Assembly: GCF_902459585.1 (NCBI RefSeq)
Contig: NZ_CABPSC010000001.1
Coordinates: 372,001-436,000 of the forward strand
DNA: 64,000 bases
Direction of reading: 5' to 3'
From: Pandoraea nosoerga
GTDB lineage: Bacteria > Pseudomonadota > Gammaproteobacteria > Burkholderiales > Burkholderiaceae
Under the pieces are notes generated by a model. The model was not told the origin of the DNA, ran no database searches, and worked only from the letters and a program-made list of their open reading frames with translations. Positions 8,843 through 19,273 of this stretch are shown one piece after another (positions within the stretch are counted from its first letter, which is position 1; every line of letters starts with the position of its first letter). A program made the position numbers and the translations under genes.

Positions 8843-10579
8843 TCAGGCCACCGCCAGCCTCGCCAGTGCAGCCTGCATCTCTTCGGGCTCGGTCGCCGCG
8901 AGCAGTTCCTGGACGGGGCGCTCCAAATCGGGCAGATGCGCCCGCAGAATCTCCTGCTTGACCTGCAGCAACTGGCTGGGATGCATCGAGAACTCCCGCA
9001 ACCCCATGCCGAGCAGCAAACGCGTCGCCGTCGGGTCTCCGGCCATCTCGCCGCAGACGGCCACCGGTACGCCGAACGCATGTGCCTCGCGGATCGTCAT
9101 GGCGATCAGGCGCAGCACGGCCGGGTGCAGCGGATCGTAGAGATGGGCGACCGCGTTGTCCGCGCGGTCGATCGCCAGCGTGTACTGGATGAGATCGTTC
9201 GTGCCGATCGAGAGGAAGTCGAGCCGTTTGAGGAACATCGGCACGGTGAGCGCCGCGGCCGGCACCTCGATCATCGCGCCGAGCTTCACGCCGGGATCGT
9301 AGAGCAGGCCGGCCGCATCGAGCTGCGACTTGGCTTCGCGCACGAGCTCGAGCGTCTGATCGATTTCCTGCGCGTGCGCGAGCATCGGGAACAGAATCCG
9401 CACCTGTCCGAACGCCGACGCGCGCAGTATCGCCCGCAACTGCGTGAGGAACATGCGCGGCTCCGACAAGCTCCAGCGAATCGCCCGCAGTCCGAGCGCG
9501 GGGTTCGGCGCGGTCTCGTAAGTCTCGTGGCTGTCGAGCGGCTTGTCGGCCCCGACGTCGATCGTGCGGATGGTAAGCGGCAGCCCATGCATTGCCTCCA
9601 CGGCACGCTTGTAGGCCTCGAACTGCGCTTCCTCCTCCGGCGCCTCCTCCTCGTTCATGAAGAGGAACTCGGTGCGGAACAGCCCCACGCCAACGGCGCC
9701 CGCTTCCACGGCCGCCTTGGCGTCTTCCGGCAATTCGATGTTGGCGAGCAGCTCGATGGGGGTGCCGTCGATGGTCTGCGCCGGCGAGTGCTTCAGCCGC
9801 TGCAGGCGACGCTCTTCGAGCGCGCGCTCGCTTTGGCGGTAGCTGTACTCCTCGAGCACGATCGGCGCCGGATCGACGATGACGATGCCGTGATCGCCGT
9901 CGATGATGATCACGTCGTCCTGCTTGACGAGCAGGCTGGCCTGCGCCACGCCGACCGCGGCCGGAATGCCCAGGCTGCGCGCCACGATGGCCGTGTGCGA
10001 CGTCTTGCCGCCGAGATCGGTGACGAACCCCTTGAACGTCTGCGACTTGAACTGCAGCATGTCGGCCGGCGCGATGTCGCGCGCCACGACGATCATGTCG
10101 TCGCGCGGGGTCTGCGCCACCACGTGACGCATGCCGGGTGCGCCGGCGAGCGCCTTGAGCACGCGCTCGGTCACCTGCTCGATGTCCGCGCGGCGCTCGC
10201 GCAGATATTCGTCGTCGATGTCTTCGAAGCGGGCGACGAGCACCTCGAGTTGCGTGGTCAGCGCCCATTCCGCGTTGTAGCGACGCTCGCGAATCAGCTT
10301 GATGACGGCGTCGGCGAGCAGCGTGTCGTTCAGTATCAGCGAGTGAACGTCGAGAAACGCGCCCATCTCGCCCGGCGCATCGTGCGGCAGTTCGGCCTTG
10401 AGCGTGTCCAGTTCGTGCTGGACGGTCGCCTGAGCGCCGTGAAAACGTGCGATTTCGTCGTCGATCTGCGAAGGATCGAGCAGATAGTGCGGCACATCGA
10501 GGGCGGCGGGCGCGAGCAAATAGGCGCGTCCGATGGCGATGCCGCGAGAGACGGGAATGCCGTGCAGGGTGAAAGACAA
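8843..10579 (-). CDS. ptsI: Phosphoenolpyruvate-protein phosphotransferase (enzyme I)
   Basis: 578 aa, typical full length of PTS enzyme I. It takes phosphate from PEP and passes it to HPr. The phosphorylated histidine is H195 in GGKTSHTAIVAR, the PEP-binding domain has GLFRTEFLFMN near residue 300, and the C-terminal VCGEMAGDPTA near 510 is also canonical. It lies downstream of ptsH and the EIIA gene. No sugar-specific EIIB or EIIC gene is near, which fits the incomplete, regulatory PTS of many betaproteobacteria. Confidence 0.97.
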   Translation of the reverse strand: MSFTLHGIPVSRGIAIGRAYLLAPAALDVPHYLLDPSQIDDEIARFHGAQATVQHELDTLKAELPHDAPGEMGAFLDVHSLILNDTLLADAVIKLIRERRYNAEWALTTQLEVLVARFEDIDDEYLRERRADIEQVTERVLKALAGAPGMRHVVAQTPRDDMIVVARDIAPADMLQFKSQTFKGFVTDLGGKTSHTAIVARSLGIPAAVGVAQASLLVKQDDVIIIDGDHGIVIVDPAPIVLEEYSYRQSERALEERRLQRLKHSPAQTIDGTPIELLANIELPEDAKAAVEAGAVGVGLFRTEFLFMNEEEAPEEEAQFEAYKRAVEAMHGLPLTIRTIDVGADKPLDSHETYETAPNPALGLRAIRWSLSEPRMFLTQLRAILRASAFGQVRILFPMLAHAQEIDQTLELVREAKSQLDAAGLLYDPGVKLGAMIEVPAAALTVPMFLKRLDFLSIGTNDLIQYTLAIDRADNAVAHLYDPLHPAVLRLIAMTIREAHAFGVPVAVCGEMAGDPTATRLLLGMGLREFSMHPSQLLQVKQEILRAHLPDLERPVQELLAATEPEEMQAALARLAVA

Positions 10580-10737
10580 GTGAGTCTCCCGGTTCAGAGG
10601 CGAATGTTGCGGCCTGAATCTACGTTCGGGGCGGTGAGCTGCGGAGCGTCGGTGACGCTATCTCGATGACGTCATCCTTGCGATCCGCCCGTCGCAGCAC
10701 GCCTGCAAAGCGCTGCCGGGCACCGCGTCGCCGTCTT

Positions 10738-11007
10738 TTATTCCCCTTCGCCGAACTTGTTGGCGATGAGGGCCAGAATCTCGTTCATGGCTTGTTCTTC
10801 GTCAGGGCCTTCGGTTTCCACCTCGACCTTGGAACCGATCCCGGCGGCCAGCATCATGACGCCCATGATGCTCTTGGCATTGATACGCCGACCGTTCCGG
10901 GTCAGCCAGACCTCACTCTGAAATTTTGCCGCGAGCTGTGTGAGCTTTGCCGATGCCCGGGCGTGCAAGCCCAACTTGTTTACGATCGTCGTTTCTTGTT
11001 GAAGCAT
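10738..11007 (-). CDS. ptsH: Phosphocarrier protein HPr
   Basis: 89 aa. The phosphorylated histidine is H15 in NKLGLHARASAK, and the serine corresponding to the HPr-kinase site is S46 in NAKSIMGV, so control by HPr kinase/phosphorylase is possible. It starts 3 bp after the EIIA gene stop, showing translational coupling, and ptsI follows 158 bp later. Confidence 0.97.
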   Translation of the reverse strand: MLQQETTIVNKLGLHARASAKLTQLAAKFQSEVWLTRNGRRINAKSIMGVMMLAAGIGSKVEVETEGPDEEQAMNEILALIANKFGEGE

Positions 11008-11010
11008 GTT

Positions 11011-11427
11011 TCAGTGTGACGTAGTGTGTGTGGTCGCCGGCGCACCCGCGCCGACTTCGAGAATACCTTTAGATCCGCCCGAAAGCACTTTCTCCGTCAA
11101 CGTTTCCAGCGGCACGGAGCGATAGCACACCGCCTTGATGAGCATCGACAGGTTCACCCCGGCCACCACCCTCACCCTCGGTGCGACGAGCTGCGCCGCG
11201 ACGTTCGATGGTGTCGCGCCAAACAGGTCGGTGAGCACGAGCACGCCGTTCTCCTCCTGCAACTGGGCAACGCGCTCGCGCGCGCTTTCGACGAGAGCCG
11301 CCGTGTCCTGGTCGGGAACGACGTCGATCGCGCCGATGCGCGAAGGACAGCCGCCGTAGATATGCGAAACACACTCGCGAAGGGCCGATGCGAGCGGTGC
11401 GTGGGCAATGATCAGAATTCCAGCCAT
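11011..11427 (-). CDS. PTS EIIA component, mannose (Man) family
   Basis: 138 aa cytosolic EIIA-Man domain. The N-terminal GILIIAHAPL contains the phosphorylatable histidine (H9), and VLTDLFGATPSNVA near residue 65 is the second family motif. It receives phosphate from HPr; without a partner permease its role is probably regulatory. Start ATG 11427 is chosen because H9 then falls at the standard place; an upstream in-frame ATG would add 15 residues. Transcribed as EIIA-ptsH-ptsI; 182 bp separate it from gshB. Confidence 0.93.
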   Translation of the reverse strand: MAGILIIAHAPLASALRECVSHIYGGCPSRIGAIDVVPDQDTAALVESARERVAQLQEENGVLVLTDLFGATPSNVAAQLVAPRVRVVAGVNLSMLIKAVCYRSVPLETLTEKVLSGGSKGILEVGAGAPATTHTTSH

Positions 11428-11609
11428 GATGCTAGGCACGCCGAGCGCCGCGAGTGTCCGGGATACGAACACAACGACGAACGCGAGCCTGTCGATTTTG
11501 GGATTCTTATTTTAGCAGGCGCGCAAAAACCCCGAATTTTCATCAAGTTAGAGGCAGTCCTCAGGGGAATTCAGACGCTTCTCCCGCCGCCCCCGCCCCT
11601 GCCGCCTGC

Positions 11610-12548
11610 TCAGACCGCCAGTTCCAGCGCGTCGATGAACATCTTCGGCACGTCGAAGCCGGTTTGCTCGGTGATTTCCTGGAAACACGTCGGGCTGGTG
11701 ACGTTCACTTCAGTGAGGTAATCGCCGATGACGTCCAGCCCCACGAGCAGCAGACCGCGCTGCCAGAGGATCGGCGCGAGCGTCTCGGCGATCCGGCGAT
11801 CGCGCGCCGACAGGTCGCGCGCTTGCCCGAGGCCGCCGGCGGCCAGATTGCCGCGCACTTCGTTGCCCTGTGGAATCCGCGCGAGCGAGTGCGGCACCAC
11901 CTTGCCGCCGATCACGAGCACGCGTTTGTCGCCGAGCTTGATGTCCGGGATGAAACGTTGCGCCATCACCGAACGCGCGCCGTTCTCGCCGAGCATCTCG
12001 ATGACCGAGCCGAGGTTGCGGCCGTCCGGCCCGATACGAAACACGCCGGTGCCGCCCATGCCGTCGAGCGGCTTGTAGATCACGTCGCCATGCTCGGCAT
12101 GAAAGGCGCGCAGTCGCGCGGCGTCGCGCGTGACCAGCGTCGGCGCGACAAACTGCCCGAACTCGGCAATCGCGAGTTTCTCGGAGTGGTCGCGAATTGC
12201 GCTGGGCTTGTTGAACACTCGTGCGCCGGCGCGCTCGGCGATTTCGAGCAGCCACGTCGAGTTGATGTACTCGATGTCGAACGGCGGGTCTTTGCGCATG
12301 AGCACGGCGTCGAACTCCGTGAGCGCGGCAATGCGCGTGTCGACGACCTCGTACCAGGCCTGCGCGTCACCGGTCAGGCGGATCTCCCGCACGCGCGCGT
12401 CGACCGTCGCGCCATGCCAGGCCATTTCATGGGGCTCGCACGCAAAGAGGCGGTGGCCGCGGCGCGCGGCTTCGCGCATCATCGAGAACGTGGTGTCCTT
12501 GTAGATCTTGAAGTGGTCGAGCGGGTCGGCGATAAAGAGAATCTGCAT
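11610..12548 (-). CDS. gshB: Glutathione synthetase
   Basis: 312 aa ATP-grasp ligase joining gamma-glutamylcysteine and glycine, the second step of glutathione synthesis. The N-terminus LFIADPLDHFKIYKDTTF and the motifs MRKDPPFDIEYI (near 85), KPLDGMGGTGVFRI (near 155) and NVTSPTCFQEI (near 285) are characteristic of bacterial GshB. ATG at 12548 gives the conserved MQILFIADP start. It is 60 bp downstream of the LuxR-type gene and in the same direction as gshA. Confidence 0.96.
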   Translation of the reverse strand: MQILFIADPLDHFKIYKDTTFSMMREAARRGHRLFACEPHEMAWHGATVDARVREIRLTGDAQAWYEVVDTRIAALTEFDAVLMRKDPPFDIEYINSTWLLEIAERAGARVFNKPSAIRDHSEKLAIAEFGQFVAPTLVTRDAARLRAFHAEHGDVIYKPLDGMGGTGVFRIGPDGRNLGSVIEMLGENGARSVMAQRFIPDIKLGDKRVLVIGGKVVPHSLARIPQGNEVRGNLAAGGLGQARDLSARDRRIAETLAPILWQRGLLLVGLDVIGDYLTEVNVTSPTCFQEITEQTGFDVPKMFIDALELAV

Positions 12549-12608
12549 CGATCGGCGGGAAATCTTTGGGGTTCGGATGCACACACCGCATGCTGCGGCA
12601 ACAGGCGT

Positions 12609-13871
12609 CTATTCTAGCCGAGGCGCCGCGCTGCCGCTCTGGACGGCTCCGCGCGGCTCCGGACGCGCCACCACGGTCGCCGCTCCGCGCAAACCCGCCA
12701 GCAGCGCCGCGTCGCGCACCGGGTCCAGACGCGCGCGCATGAGCGCCAGATGCGTCTTGAGCGTCTGCACCCCAATGGCGCACGCCTCGCGGGTCTGCGC
12801 GCGCGACTGCCCCGCCAGCAGGCGCATGGCGATCTCGCGCTGAACTGGCGTGAGCGCCGTCTCCCACAGACGTTGCAGCAAGCGCAGCGCAGGAGGCACG
12901 GCCAGATGCAGGACAATGCGCGCGCGGTCGGTGACGCCGCCGCCCATGCCGCACAGGTGCGTCGCATGCAGATGCAGCGTGCCGCCGGGTACGGGAACGC
13001 TCGCGAACGCCTGCGCACCGGGGGCGCCCGCGCCGGCCGTGCGCACCGCCAGCTCGTCGGCGAGCGCCTGACAGGCCTGCAGAACCACACAAGCATCCGG
13101 CCAGGCCCCGCCCGGCGTGAGGCGCCAGACCCGGCGCACGAGCGTGAGCGCCGCCGGATCGGCCCACTGCGGCTGCCGTCCATGCCAGACCAGCATGCCC
13201 GCCGCGTTGCCGCCGGACATTGGCGCGTCGTCTTGGCCCGGCACGGGGATCGGCGCGCAGCACGCCGCAGGCGCCGGAAAGCATGGGCGTCCGGGAAGCG
13301 AGGTGAACTCGGCCGCGGCGTCCTCGAACGCCGAGACTTCGCGGGTGCTAAAGCGTGGCCGGTCCCCGCGGCGCGCCACGAGCAGCCGCAGCGCCTCGAC
13401 GGGCGCAGCGCGGGCGCCGGGCTCGCCATCCTGCGCGCCGGCGACCGACGTTGCGTCGCGTCTGGCCGGCAGCAGGCAGACATCGAGCAAATCGCCGCCG
13501 GGAAAGCAACGCTCGAGCTCCGGCGGCCGCCCAAGCAACGCCCCCGTCCCATGCGCGTTCCCGTGCGTGCGCCTGGCGTGACCGCAAGCAAGACCGCAGT
13601 GCGCCAGCGTGCGTTGCAGGTCCGCCACCGGGGGCAGCGTCCAGCCGCTCGCGGCGAGCCGCTCGCACGCCGCGAACGGGGCCTGCGGCGCATAACAGCA
13701 AGTGAGGTCGGGCGTCTCGCCCGCGCCATCCGGCGCATGACGCCAGAGCGCGGCCACGCTGTCGGCGTCGAGCCCGACGCGCAGCGTCTCGAGCCAAAGC
13801 GGCAGGTAGCCGAGTATCGGCACCGGCAGCTGATGTAGTTGGCGAAGGCAGGTGCGCAAGTCCCGCGGCAT
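12609..13871 (-). CDS. LuxR-type helix-turn-helix protein, unknown N-terminal part
   Basis: 420 aa from ATG 13871. Only the C-terminal 60 residues can be assigned: LTPVQREIAMRLLAGQSRAQ followed by GVQTLKTHLALMRARL (about residues 350-400) is a LuxR/FixJ-type helix-turn-helix. The preceding 340 residues are Ala/Arg/Cys-rich and match no domain I recognise; there is no receiver or autoinducer motif. The gene sits between gshA and gshB on the same strand, so a link to glutathione or redox stress is possible but is inference from position only. Starts further upstream would overlap a 26-bp palindrome 63 bp before this ATG. Real coding status is supported by unbroken length and the C-terminal motif. 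Confidence 0.7.
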   Translation of the reverse strand: MPRDLRTCLRQLHQLPVPILGYLPLWLETLRVGLDADSVAALWRHAPDGAGETPDLTCCYAPQAPFAACERLAASGWTLPPVADLQRTLAHCGLACGHARRTHGNAHGTGALLGRPPELERCFPGGDLLDVCLLPARRDATSVAGAQDGEPGARAAPVEALRLLVARRGDRPRFSTREVSAFEDAAAEFTSLPGRPCFPAPAACCAPIPVPGQDDAPMSGGNAAGMLVWHGRQPQWADPAALTLVRRVWRLTPGGAWPDACVVLQACQALADELAVRTAGAGAPGAQAFASVPVPGGTLHLHATHLCGMGGGVTDRARIVLHLAVPPALRLLQRLWETALTPVQREIAMRLLAGQSRAQTREACAIGVQTLKTHLALMRARLDPVRDAALLAGLRGAATVVARPEPRGAVQSGSAAPRLE

Positions 13872-13933
13872 CCCTGGATGTCTCCCTGTCGGCAAATTCG
13901 CAAGGAAATTTCCTATTCCATGCAAACATCTGC

Positions 13934-13959
13934 GGACATCCCCCATTTGGGGGATGTCC
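13934..13959. promoter_or_regulatory. 26-bp inverted repeat, candidate operator of the LuxR-type gene
   Basis: Arms of 12 bp (GGACATCCCCCA and its exact complement) flank a TT centre. It lies 63-88 bp upstream of the chosen start of the LuxR-type gene. No T-run follows on either strand, so a protein-binding site is more likely than a terminator. Autoregulation is inference. Confidence 0.5.
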
Positions 13960-14167
13960 GGTGCGCCGAACGCCCGCATCATCGCCCCATGGCTGATGCG
14001 AACCGCACGACGGACCGGCACGGTACACGATCCGAACAGTGCAGGGGAGGCTCAGAAAACCCGTTTGCGGGGAGGTCCGTCAGGGAGTCCCCGATTTCCG
14101 GTCGTTGCATGAGGCGACCGGCAAATGTGACGCCCGGCTAGTCGGGGGGCCGGCCGGGCGTCTTTTT
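13960..14167 (+). ncRNA. Candidate small RNA between the LuxR-type gene and gshA
   Basis: The gshA to LuxR-type spacer (13872-14331, 460 bp) holds no convincing gene, yet contains a plus-strand intrinsic terminator at 14131-14167 although both neighbouring genes are on the minus strand. Upstream of it is a second hairpin (CCGGTCG at 14098-14104 pairing with CGACCGG at 14115-14121) and several GGGGAGG or GGGAG motifs. This is the layout of a short structured transcript. No clear promoter was found and the 5' end is a guess. Confidence 0.25.
14131..14167 (+). terminator. Plus-strand intrinsic terminator in the gshA spacer
   Basis: CGCCCGG (14131-14137) pairs with CCGGGCG (14154-14160), followed by TCTTTTTCTTT. 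The T-rich side is on the plus strand only; read on the minus strand the hairpin is followed by TCACATTTG. It therefore does not serve gshA. Confidence 0.65.
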
Positions 14168-14331
14168 CTTTCCTTCTTCCGTTGTCTCGCTTCTCGCGCC
14201 AGCTCGTCGGACGCATCGCAGACAGCAGCCAATCGCCCGCCGGCGCACTCCAAATCCGGAAACTTCCCAAAGCAACGCGGAAACCGATAACGCGGTGAAC
14301 CCATCGCCCTCGCTGGCCCGCTGCCCCGACG

Positions 14332-15621
14332 TCAATACGTTTCCGGATCCGGATCGGTGCGCTCGAGTTCAACCGACGCCGCAAGCAGGGCAAGGCGCGC
14401 CACCACACCGTACATGTAGAACCGGTTCGGCGGCGCAGCCCCGGGCTTGGCGTGGACGTCGGGCAGTGCGGTGTGCTCGAAGGCGAGCGGCACGAAGTGC
14501 ATGCCGGGCGCGTTCAGGTTCTCGTCGGTGCCGCGTCCGGTATGCACCCGATAGAAACCACCGACCACGTAACGGTCGATCATGTAGACCACGGGCTCGG
14601 CCACGGCCTCATTGATGCGCTCGAACGTATAGACGCCCTCCTGCACGATTACGTCGTGCACTTCGAGCCCTTCCTTCACCACACTCATCTTGGTGCGTTC
14701 GCGCCGGTTCAGGTTTTTGATCTCGGCGGCGTCATGCACCATCATCACGCCCATGCCGTAAGTCCCGGCATCGGCCTTGATCACGACGAACGGCTTGTCG
14801 GTGATGCCGTATTCGCGGTACTTCTTGTTGATCTTCTTGAGCACGGCATCGACGGTGTCGGCAAGTTTCTCCTCACCGACGCGCTCGTCGAAGTCGATCC
14901 CTTCGCACTTCGCGAAATACGGATTGAGCATCCACTGATCGACGTCGATCATCTTGGCGAACTTCTTGACGATGTCGTCGTATGCCGAGAAGTGCTGGCT
15001 CTTGCGACGCACGGCCCAGCCCGCATGCAGCGGCGGCAGCAGGTACTGTTCGTGCAGTCCCTCCAGAATCGGTGGAATGCCGGCGGACAAGTCGTTGTTG
15101 AGCAGGATCGAGCACGGATCGAAGTTCTTAAGGCCGAGCCGGCGCGGCGAACGCTCCAGCGGCTCGATCACCACGTGCTGGCCGTCGGGCAACTCGATGG
15201 TCGTCGGCTCGGTGATGTCGTCCGACAGGCTGCCCAGACGAACGTTGAGCCCGGCATGGCGCATGATCGTCGACAGCCGCGCGATGTTCTGCAGGTAGAA
15301 CGAATTGCGCGTATGCCGTTCGGGAATCAGCAACAGATTCTTGGCGTCCGGGCAAATCTTCTCGATGGCGGCCATGGCGGCCTGCACGGCGAGCGGCAGC
15401 ACTTCGGGCGCCAGATTGTTGAAGCCGCCGGGAAACAGATTGGTGTCGACGGGAGCGAGCTTGAAGCCGGCGTTGCGCAGGTCGACCGAACAGTAGAACG
15501 GCGGCGTGTGTTCCTGCCATTCGAGCCGGAACCAGCGTTCGATGGCGGGCGTCGCATCGAGAATCTTCTTTTCCAGGTCGAGCAGCGGGCCTTTCAGGGC
15601 CGTGACGAGATGCGGAACCAT
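14332..15621 (-). CDS. gshA: Glutamate-cysteine ligase, proteobacterial short type
   Basis: 429 aa. First, rate-limiting step of glutathione synthesis: ATP-dependent formation of gamma-glutamylcysteine. The protein is of the type found in Burkholderiales and acidithiobacilli, not the E. coli type. Conserved-looking stretches include CSVDLRNAGFKLAPVDTNLF (near residues 45-64), IPERHTRNSFY, and the nucleotide-site region VVIKADAGTYGMGVMM near residue 275. ATG 15621 gives MVPHL; the frame is open upstream but that part is Arg/Pro-rich and overlaps non-coding sequence. gshB lies downstream beyond the LuxR-type gene. Confidence 0.93.
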   Translation of the reverse strand: MVPHLVTALKGPLLDLEKKILDATPAIERWFRLEWQEHTPPFYCSVDLRNAGFKLAPVDTNLFPGGFNNLAPEVLPLAVQAAMAAIEKICPDAKNLLLIPERHTRNSFYLQNIARLSTIMRHAGLNVRLGSLSDDITEPTTIELPDGQHVVIEPLERSPRRLGLKNFDPCSILLNNDLSAGIPPILEGLHEQYLLPPLHAGWAVRRKSQHFSAYDDIVKKFAKMIDVDQWMLNPYFAKCEGIDFDERVGEEKLADTVDAVLKKINKKYREYGITDKPFVVIKADAGTYGMGVMMVHDAAEIKNLNRRERTKMSVVKEGLEVHDVIVQEGVYTFERINEAVAEPVVYMIDRYVVGGFYRVHTGRGTDENLNAPGMHFVPLAFEHTALPDVHAKPGAAPPNRFYMYGVVARLALLAASVELERTDPDPETY

Positions 15622-16178
15622 GCTTCTCTCATATCCAGATGGAATATCGATTGTAGAGCATCCGCCCGGCGCCCCCGCCGTTTGCCATGCCCTGCGAAGG
15701 GGCACAAGGAGCGCCAGAGACGCAGGAGACGCGGCCGGCGCGCCGTGCGGCCGCGCACCGGGGTTTCCCGCGCCGACCGGCGATCGATGGGGGCGCGGCG
15801 CAATGCCGCGATGAGAAAAGATGGGGATGGCGCCGCCGTTCGCAAGCCATGTGTGCGGAAAACCGGCGCAGGCCAGGGCAAACCGGCGAAAACCAGCGCA
15901 ACGCCGCGGCAACCGACGAAGCACCGGCACCGGGCCGGGCCACGCCCGGGGCAAAAAAAACGGGCACCCGCAGGGTGCCCGCACAATGCCGGGCCGGCTG
16001 TCCGACCGGTAACCGGCAACTCCTCTCGCTCGGACGGCAAACCGTCAGGGGTTTGCCGCCAAGTCATGACCGCCGGGCCCGTCCATCGTTTCCGAACGTC
16101 GCGGGGACTTCGGAGGCCGGCTAAACGAAGCAATGAGACCGATGCAAGCGTGAGGTTCGTCCGTCGTCAGTGGCGTCG
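15622..16178. other. 557-bp non-coding spacer between amtB and gshA
   Basis: Holds the amtB terminator (15953-15981) and, on its gshA-proximal side, the gshA promoter region, where no clear boxes stand out. The stretch 15840-15905 has loosely repeated AAACCGGCG/AAACCAGCG words. No gene is supported here. Confidence 0.6.
15953..15981 (-). terminator. Intrinsic terminator of the torF-glnK-amtB operon
   Basis: On the minus strand CGGGCACCC pairs with GGGTGCCCG across a 3-nt loop (15961-15981) and is followed by eight T residues (15960-15953). It lies about 200 bp behind the amtB stop. Confidence 0.9.
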
Positions 16179-17714
16179 TCAATTGTGATAGGCCGATTCG
16201 CCGTGCGAGGTAATGTCCAGACCCTCGCGCTCCTCGTCTTCCGGCACGCGCAGGCCGAGCACGATATCGGCGATCTTGAAGGCGATGAACGCCACCACGC
16301 CCGACCACACCAGCGTGGTAATCACGCCCTGGAACTGAATCCAGACCTGAGCGGCGATCGAGTAGTCCGGCGCGACCTTGTTGGCGACGTAGTCGTAGAT
16401 GCCCGTGCCGCCAAGCGACGGCGCGGCGAACACCCCCGTCAGAATCGCGCCGAGCATACCGCCCACGCCGTGCACGCCGAATACGTCGAGCGCATCGTCG
16501 GCCTTGAGCAGGCGCTTCAGACCATTCACGCCCCACAGGCACACCAGCCCCGCGATCAGACCGAGCACGATCGAGCCCATCGGGCCGACGAAACCGGCCG
16601 CCGGCGTGACCGCCACCAGGCCGGCCACCGCGCCCGAGGCGCCGCCGAGCATCGACGGCTTGCCCTTCGCGATCCATTCACCCGAGGTCCACGACAGCGT
16701 GGCCGCGGCGGTCGCGAGCAGCGTGTTGACGAAAGCCAGTGCAGCGCCGCCGTTGGCTTCGAGGCCCGAGCCGGCGTTGAAGCCGAACCAGCCGAACCAC
16801 AGCAGCGAGGCGCCGATCATGGTCATGGTGAGCGAGTGCGGCTTGAACGCCTCCTTGCCGAAACCAACGCGCTTGCCGACCATGTACGCCCCGACCAGAC
16901 CCGCAATCGCGGCATTGATGTGCACCACCGTGCCGCCCGCGTAATCGAGCGCGCCCTTCTGGAACAGCCAGCCGGCGTGTGCCGTGGCGGCGTCCGCGGC
17001 GGCCTGATCGGTATAGGCGTCCGGACCCGGCCAGAACCACACCATATGCGCCATCGGCAGATACGAGAACGTGAACCAGATCACGGTAAAGAGCAGTACC
17101 GCCGAGAACCTGGCGCGTTCGGCAAAGGCGCCGACGATCAGCGCACAGGTGATCGCGGCGAACGCGGCCTGGAACGCCATGTACGCGTACTCCGGCACGT
17201 TCACGCCCTTGCTGAAGGTGGCGGCGACCGAGTCAGGCGTCATTCCCTTGAGGAACAAACGATCGAAGCCGCCGAAGAACGCCCCGCCCTCGGTAAACGC
17301 GATGCTGTAACCGTAGATCGCCCAGAGCACCACCACCAGCGAGAAGATGATGAAGCACTGCATCAGCACCGAGAGCATGTTCTTCGAGCGGACCAGACCG
17401 CCGTAGAACAGGCCCAGACCGGGCAGTGTCATGAGAATCACAAAGGCGGTACAGGTGAGCAGCCAGGCGGTGTCGCCCTTGTTGGGCGGCACGGGCGCAG
17501 CGGCGGCAGCGGCAGGCGCTGCGGCGGCCGGCGCGGGCGCAGCCGCCGGGGTGGCCGGGGTGGCAGCCGGCGCCGCGGCAGGTGAAGCCGCGTCGGAAGC
17601 GGCGGCCGGCGCCGAGGCGTCCTGAGCGAACGCCGCCGTCGAAGCGAGGCCGGCGGTTCCCGCGACGCCCAGCAAGGCCGCGGCAAGCAGGAGTTTGGCA
17701 AGCAGTGTTTTCAT
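16179..17714 (-). CDS. amtB: Ammonium transporter Amt
   Basis: 511 aa inner-membrane ammonium channel. Residues 1-30 look like a signal peptide (cut near AFAQD), followed by an unusual Ala/Pro-only stretch to about residue 76, then the Amt core with its usual 11 membrane segments. Family motifs: GLGLFYGGLVRSKN (near 100), GGTVVHINAAIAGLVGA (near 260, with a pore histidine), FGVHGVGGMLGAILTG (near 420, second pore histidine). The gene starts 26 bp after glnK, the conserved arrangement in which GlnK plugs AmtB when nitrogen is ample. Expression is probably driven by the sigma-54 promoter in front of torF. Confidence 0.95.
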   Translation of the reverse strand: MKTLLAKLLLAAALLGVAGTAGLASTAAFAQDASAPAAASDAASPAAAPAATPATPAAAPAPAAAAPAAAAAAPVPPNKGDTAWLLTCTAFVILMTLPGLGLFYGGLVRSKNMLSVLMQCFIIFSLVVVLWAIYGYSIAFTEGGAFFGGFDRLFLKGMTPDSVAATFSKGVNVPEYAYMAFQAAFAAITCALIVGAFAERARFSAVLLFTVIWFTFSYLPMAHMVWFWPGPDAYTDQAAADAATAHAGWLFQKGALDYAGGTVVHINAAIAGLVGAYMVGKRVGFGKEAFKPHSLTMTMIGASLLWFGWFGFNAGSGLEANGGAALAFVNTLLATAAATLSWTSGEWIAKGKPSMLGGASGAVAGLVAVTPAAGFVGPMGSIVLGLIAGLVCLWGVNGLKRLLKADDALDVFGVHGVGGMLGAILTGVFAAPSLGGTGIYDYVANKVAPDYSIAAQVWIQFQGVITTLVWSGVVAFIAFKIADIVLGLRVPEDEEREGLDITSHGESAYHN

Positions 17715-17740
17715 GATTGTTGTCTCTTATGGATGACCTT

Positions 17741-18914
<1,174 letters not shown>

Positions 18915-18976
18915 CACTTTCCCCTGAGTTGTAGTCGAGTCTTGGTACAGCGTGCGGCAGCTTCCGGGACTGGTAG

Positions 18977-18992
18977 AGCAACTCCCGTGCCA
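18977..18992 (-). promoter_or_regulatory. Sigma-54 (RpoN) promoter of torF-glnK-amtB
   Basis: On the minus strand the sequence reads TGGCACGGGAGTTGCT, matching the RpoN consensus TGGCACG-N4-TTGCW at every defined base. Transcription would begin near 18966, giving a leader of about 50 nt before the torF ATG. Confidence 0.88.
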
Positions 18993-19273
18993 GGCGCGCG
19001 TGACGCATCCGCTGCGAGGCGCACGATACGAATTTCGGGATAAAAAATGAGCAAAATTGCAGGTGTGCCGGGACGGGCCGACAGCGCGGCGAGGCCGCCC
19101 CCGGGTGCGGACGAATGCAGGACGGCGATGTCAAAGCCTTGCCGGACAAGGAAAGGCCGATGGCGCCACGGGCGCCCGCGCTGGCTGGACGCAGGAAACG
19201 GTGATAGAGTTGCGCCAACATTGCGGTCCGCACCCGATGCACCAGCTTGCGACGGCCAGACCGGCGCGAGGAA

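Noticed and set aside
13852-14112. 86-aa plus-strand open frame in the gshA spacer
   Set aside because: No Shine-Dalgarno, overlaps the LuxR-type gene start, and composition does not look coding; a non-coding RNA is the better reading of the plus-strand terminator.
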